DNA of 64,000 nucleotides from Sulfuritalea sp. GTDB lineage: Bacteria; Pseudomonadota; Gammaproteobacteria; Burkholderiales; Rhodocyclaceae. How positions within the stretch are numbered: the stretch's first letter is position 1; every line of letters starts with the position of its first letter. Under the pieces are notes generated by a model. It was given only the letters and a program-made list of their open reading frames with translations. It searched no databases and was not told the origin of the DNA. Location: positions 62,001-126,000 of the forward strand of contig JADJQA010000015.1 in NCBI GenBank assembly GCA_016712985.1, written 5' to 3'. Position numbers and translations under genes: made by a program. This document shows positions 61,633 through 64,000 of the stretch, piece by piece.

Positions 61633-62439
61633 ATGAGTAGTCACGCCGCGGAAGTAGACTCGGGAGAACGTTTCGAGTTTGGCGAGAACTGGTCCCGATT
61701 CCTGGGCGGGTTGACCGAAGAGCGGATTCTCGGCGCGGTACGATCCCTGAAAGAAATGCTTGGCGTCGAATCGCTGGAAGGAAAGACCTTTCTCGATGCC
61801 GGTTCCGGGAGCGGGCTGTTCTCCCTGGCGGCGATACGCCTCAGTGCGTCCGTGCATTCGTTTGATTTCGATCCCGCTTCGGTTCGCTGCACCCGCCGGG
61901 TCAAGGAGCTTCATTGTCCGGATTTCGATCGCTGGGTCATCGGCGCGGGGTCGGTGCTGGACGAGGCGTTCATGGATGCGCTTGGAACATTCGATATTGT
62001 TTATTCTTGGGGTGTTTTGCACCACACGGGCGATATGCTGCGCGCCTTTGCCAACGTGGCTCCGCGGGTCAGTCCTGGCGGAAGCCTGTTCATCGCGATA
62101 TATAACGATCAGGGCTGGATCAGCCGCTACTGGATGCTGGTCAAGAAATGCTACAACCGCTATCCGGTTTCTCGCCCGCTGCTGGTCGCCCTTCATGCGC
62201 CGTATCTCCTTGGCGTTCGCTGGCTGGCAAGGTTGTTGACCGGCCGACTGGCCATCGAACGGGGAATGACGATGTGGTATGACATGATCGACTGGCTGGG
62301 CGGCTATCCGTTTGAGGCAGCAAAACCCGAAACTGTCCTCCGCTATTTCCGCGAACACGGCTTTCAACTCACGGAATTGACTACCTGTGGCGGCCGGATG
62401 GGCTGCAATGAGTTCGTCTTCAAGCGTGAAGAAGACTGA
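61633..62439 (+). CDS. SAM-dependent methyltransferase
   Basis: A 268-residue class I methyltransferase. Motif I is FLDAGSGSGLFSLAAI, followed by VHSFDFDPASVRCTR, FDIVYSWGVLHHTGDML and the SPGGSLFIAIYND strand. The N-terminal FEFGENWSRFLGGLTEERI is common in glycan-cluster methyltransferases. GAGGAAAG precedes ATG 61633. The C-terminal half has a basic amphipathic stretch (VRWLARLLTGRLAIER). Acceptor unknown. Confidence 0.87.
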   Translation: MSSHAAEVDSGERFEFGENWSRFLGGLTEERILGAVRSLKEMLGVESLEGKTFLDAGSGSGLFSLAAIRLSASVHSFDFDPASVRCTRRVKELHCPDFDRWVIGAGSVLDEAFMDALGTFDIVYSWGVLHHTGDMLRAFANVAPRVSPGGSLFIAIYNDQGWISRYWMLVKKCYNRYPVSRPLLVALHAPYLLGVRWLARLLTGRLAIERGMTMWYDMIDWLGGYPFEAAKPETVLRYFREHGFQLTELTTCGGRMGCNEFVFKREED

Positions 62440-63508
62440 CGCGGGCCGTATCCGGATCGTTCATGTGATTACCGGATTGAACGTTGGCGGGGCAGAAAGG
62501 ATGCTCTGGAAGCTGTTGGCACACTCTGATCGCTCCCGGTTCGACATGCGCGTTCTCAGCCTGCTGGATGGCGGGCGGCTTGCGGAGGAAATCCGGCGAC
62601 TCGATATCCCGGTCACTCATCTGGGCATTCAGTCTCGGGGTGGCGCATTCAAGGCACTGTTCAGATTGCGTCGCTATCTGCGAGCGGCGCCGCCCGATAT
62701 TCTTCAGGGATGGATGTATCACGGCCATCTGGCTGCCTGGTGCGGCCGTTTATTGATGGAAGGCAGGGTTCCGTTGATTTGGGGGGTGCGTCAGAGCCTC
62801 TACGACCTGTCGAGGGAAAAGCGCGTCACCGCGCTGGTGATCCGCTTTTGCGCCAGAATCTCGAAAGCCGCCACGCGGATCCTTTATAACTCGGAGACGG
62901 CGCGGGGGCATCATGAGCGTATCGGCTATGCGCCGCTGCACGGAGATACCATTCCCAACGGCTTCGAGGTCGATGTGTTCCGTCCCGACGATGGCGCGCG
63001 AGCAGCGCTGCGGCGCGAACTCGGGCTGGAAAAAGAAGCGCTGCTGGTCGGCATGGTAGCCCGGTTCGATCCGATGAAGGGGCATGCCAACTTTCTGGAT
63101 GCCATTGCACGGCTTGCGACGAAATGCACTTCGCTGCATTTCGTTTTGATTGGCAACGGGGTTGATCGGGAGAACCCGTTGTTTGCAAGAATGTCCGACC
63201 AACCCGGCGTGTCCGGAAGAATCCACTGCCTCGGCGAGCGCCGGGATATCCCGGCACTGACCGCCGCACTGGATGTGGCAGTGATTCCCTCCATCTCCAG
63301 GGTTCCGCCAATGCCATCGGCGAGGCGATGAGCTGCGGCGTTCCGTGCGTGGTTACCGATGTGGGTGATTCGGCCAGCGTGGTTGCCGGAACCGGCCGGG
63401 TCGTTCCGCCGGCCGATCCAGCGGGTGATCGAAAAGTTTTCGATTGAAGCGGTGGTGGAGCGCTACGCGGCGCTCTACGAATCGGTTGCTCCAGGCCGGA
63501 GCGCCTAG
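62408..63508 (+). pseudogene. GT4 glycosyltransferase, frameshifted and with internal deletion near C-terminus
   Basis: A GT4 glycosyltransferase: IVHVITGLNVGGAERMLWKL, ILQGWMYHGHLAAWCGRLL, ILYNSETARGHHERIGY, VGMVARFDPMKGHANFLDAI and HCLGERRDIPALTAALDVAV. The raw frame ends at 63331; restoring one C near 63297-63299 gives QGSANAIGEAMSCGVPCVV and VVPPADP. The expected following 35 or so residues are missing, and sequence resumes in a third frame with RVIEKFSIEAVVERYAALYE to TAG 63506-63508. So about 100 bases appear deleted near 63420. ATG 62408 is used; GTG 62426 is an alternative with less overlap. Confidence 0.8.
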
Positions 63509-63511
63509 GCG

Positions 63512-64000
63512 ATGTGCGGCATTGGCGGGCTGTTCGGTGTCCGGCAGACGGACATGGCGTCTTCTCTGCGGGCCATGGGCGAAGCCATGCGTACTCGCGG
63601 TCCGGACGACAACGGCATTTTTGTCGGGGTCGATGACGGAATCGGCCTGGTGCACCGCCGTCTGTCGATCATCGACCTTTCGCCTGCGGGGCACCAGCCG
63701 ATGGTTTCCGCCTGCGGGCGTTTCGTCGTCGTTTTCAATGGCGAGATCTACAACCACCTGGAATTGCGTGAAAAACTGGCAGGCCAAGTCTGGCGTGGCC
63801 ATTCGGATACGGAAACCCTGCTGGCCGCGTTCGAGTCCTGGGGCGTTGAAGCCACGTTGAAAAATTGCGTAGGGATGTTCGCCATTGCGCTGTGGGATCG
63901 CGAAGCGCGTGTGCTGACGCTGGCGCGCGACCGGCTGGGCGAAAAGCCGCTTTATTACGGTTGGCAGGGTGAAACGTTACTGTTCGGATCGGAACTCAAA
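63512..64000 (+). CDS. asnB: Asparagine synthetase (glutamine-hydrolysing), partial
   Basis: The first 163 residues of an AsnB-type glutamine amidotransferase, cut by the window end. MCGIGGLFG gives the Cys2 nucleophile; RGPDDNGIF, HRRLSIIDLSPAGHQPM, FNGEIYNHLELREKL and FAIALWDREARVLTLARDRL, GEKPLYYG are class II amidotransferase motifs. The C-terminal synthetase domain lies outside. AsnB-like genes are common in exopolysaccharide loci, where they may amidate uronic acids rather than make asparagine; here WbpB-I uronates are possible targets. Confidence 0.93.
   Translation, partial: MCGIGGLFGVRQTDMASSLRAMGEAMRTRGPDDNGIFVGVDDGIGLVHRRLSIIDLSPAGHQPMVSACGRFVVVFNGEIYNHLELREKLAGQVWRGHSDTETLLAAFESWGVEATLKNCVGMFAIALWDREARVLTLARDRLGEKPLYYGWQGETLLFGSELK

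Noticed and set aside
1..64000. CRISPR array, prophage or intact insertion sequence
   Set aside because: No regularly spaced repeats, Cas proteins, phage structural genes or transposase were recognised on either strand.

Overview
This is a high-GC proteobacterial chromosome segment, most likely from a betaproteobacterium (Rhodocyclales or a close relative). The evidence is the order pcm-like / rhodanese / TolC / waaA / waaC, a 1270-residue DUF3683-type FAD and Fe-S oxidoreductase, and a MarR-type EPS-associated regulator beside an exopolysaccharide locus. The assignment is inferred from gene content, not from a marker gene. I saw no rRNA, tRNA, CRISPR array, intact insertion sequence or phage gene.

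Layout. 0-5.4 kb (minus strand): an unknown protein cut by the window edge, a HIT hydrolase and the large FAD/Fe-S oxidoreductase. 5.8-8.0 kb (minus): three toxin-antitoxin-like pairs in a row (DUF2442/DUF4160, DUF433/DUF5615, Phd/VapC). 8.0-12.0 kb (minus): an HD-GYP sensor and an HDOD protein. 12.2-17.1 kb (plus): a TetR regulator with a clear promoter and operator, then an RND efflux adaptor and pump. 17.2-20.2 kb: PIMT, rhodanese, a frameshifted TolC and a Uma2 nuclease. 20.2-23.6 kb: LPS core genes (waaA, a heptosyltransferase, a WaaE-like glycosyltransferase).

23.6-64 kb is one long surface-glycan locus on the plus strand. It can be read as sugar-supply modules: GDP-fucose (ManC, Gmd, Fcl); a pseudaminic-acid-type nonulosonate pathway (PseB, C, F, G, I) mixed with an aldo/keto reductase, a HemL-like aminotransferase, an SDR, a phosphoesterase, an ATP-grasp protein and a FemAB-like acyltransferase; a CDP-linked branched deoxysugar pathway (RfbF, RfbG, a 3,5-epimerase, C-methyltransferases, a reductase); and a UDP-diacetamido-uronate pathway (WbpB, D, E, I). 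Eight methyltransferase-type proteins, a PAPS-type sulfotransferase, glycosyltransferases, an MsbA-like ABC exporter and an asparagine synthetase complete it. No Wzx, Wzy or initiating glycosyl-1-phosphate transferase is visible, so the locus probably continues past the right edge.

Many genes between 18.9 and 63.4 kb carry single-base indels, usually in short G or C runs; putting one base back restores a family-typical protein. One apparent 834-residue epimerase-ManC fusion is produced by two such extra C residues. This looks more like residual sequencing error than mass gene decay, but a few lesions (an in-frame stop in a glycosyltransferase, a truncated NusG-like gene, a deletion in a GT4 gene, and loss of the start/stop overlap in a DUF433/DUF5615 pair) could be real. 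Names such as pseB for interrupted genes refer to the repaired reading.
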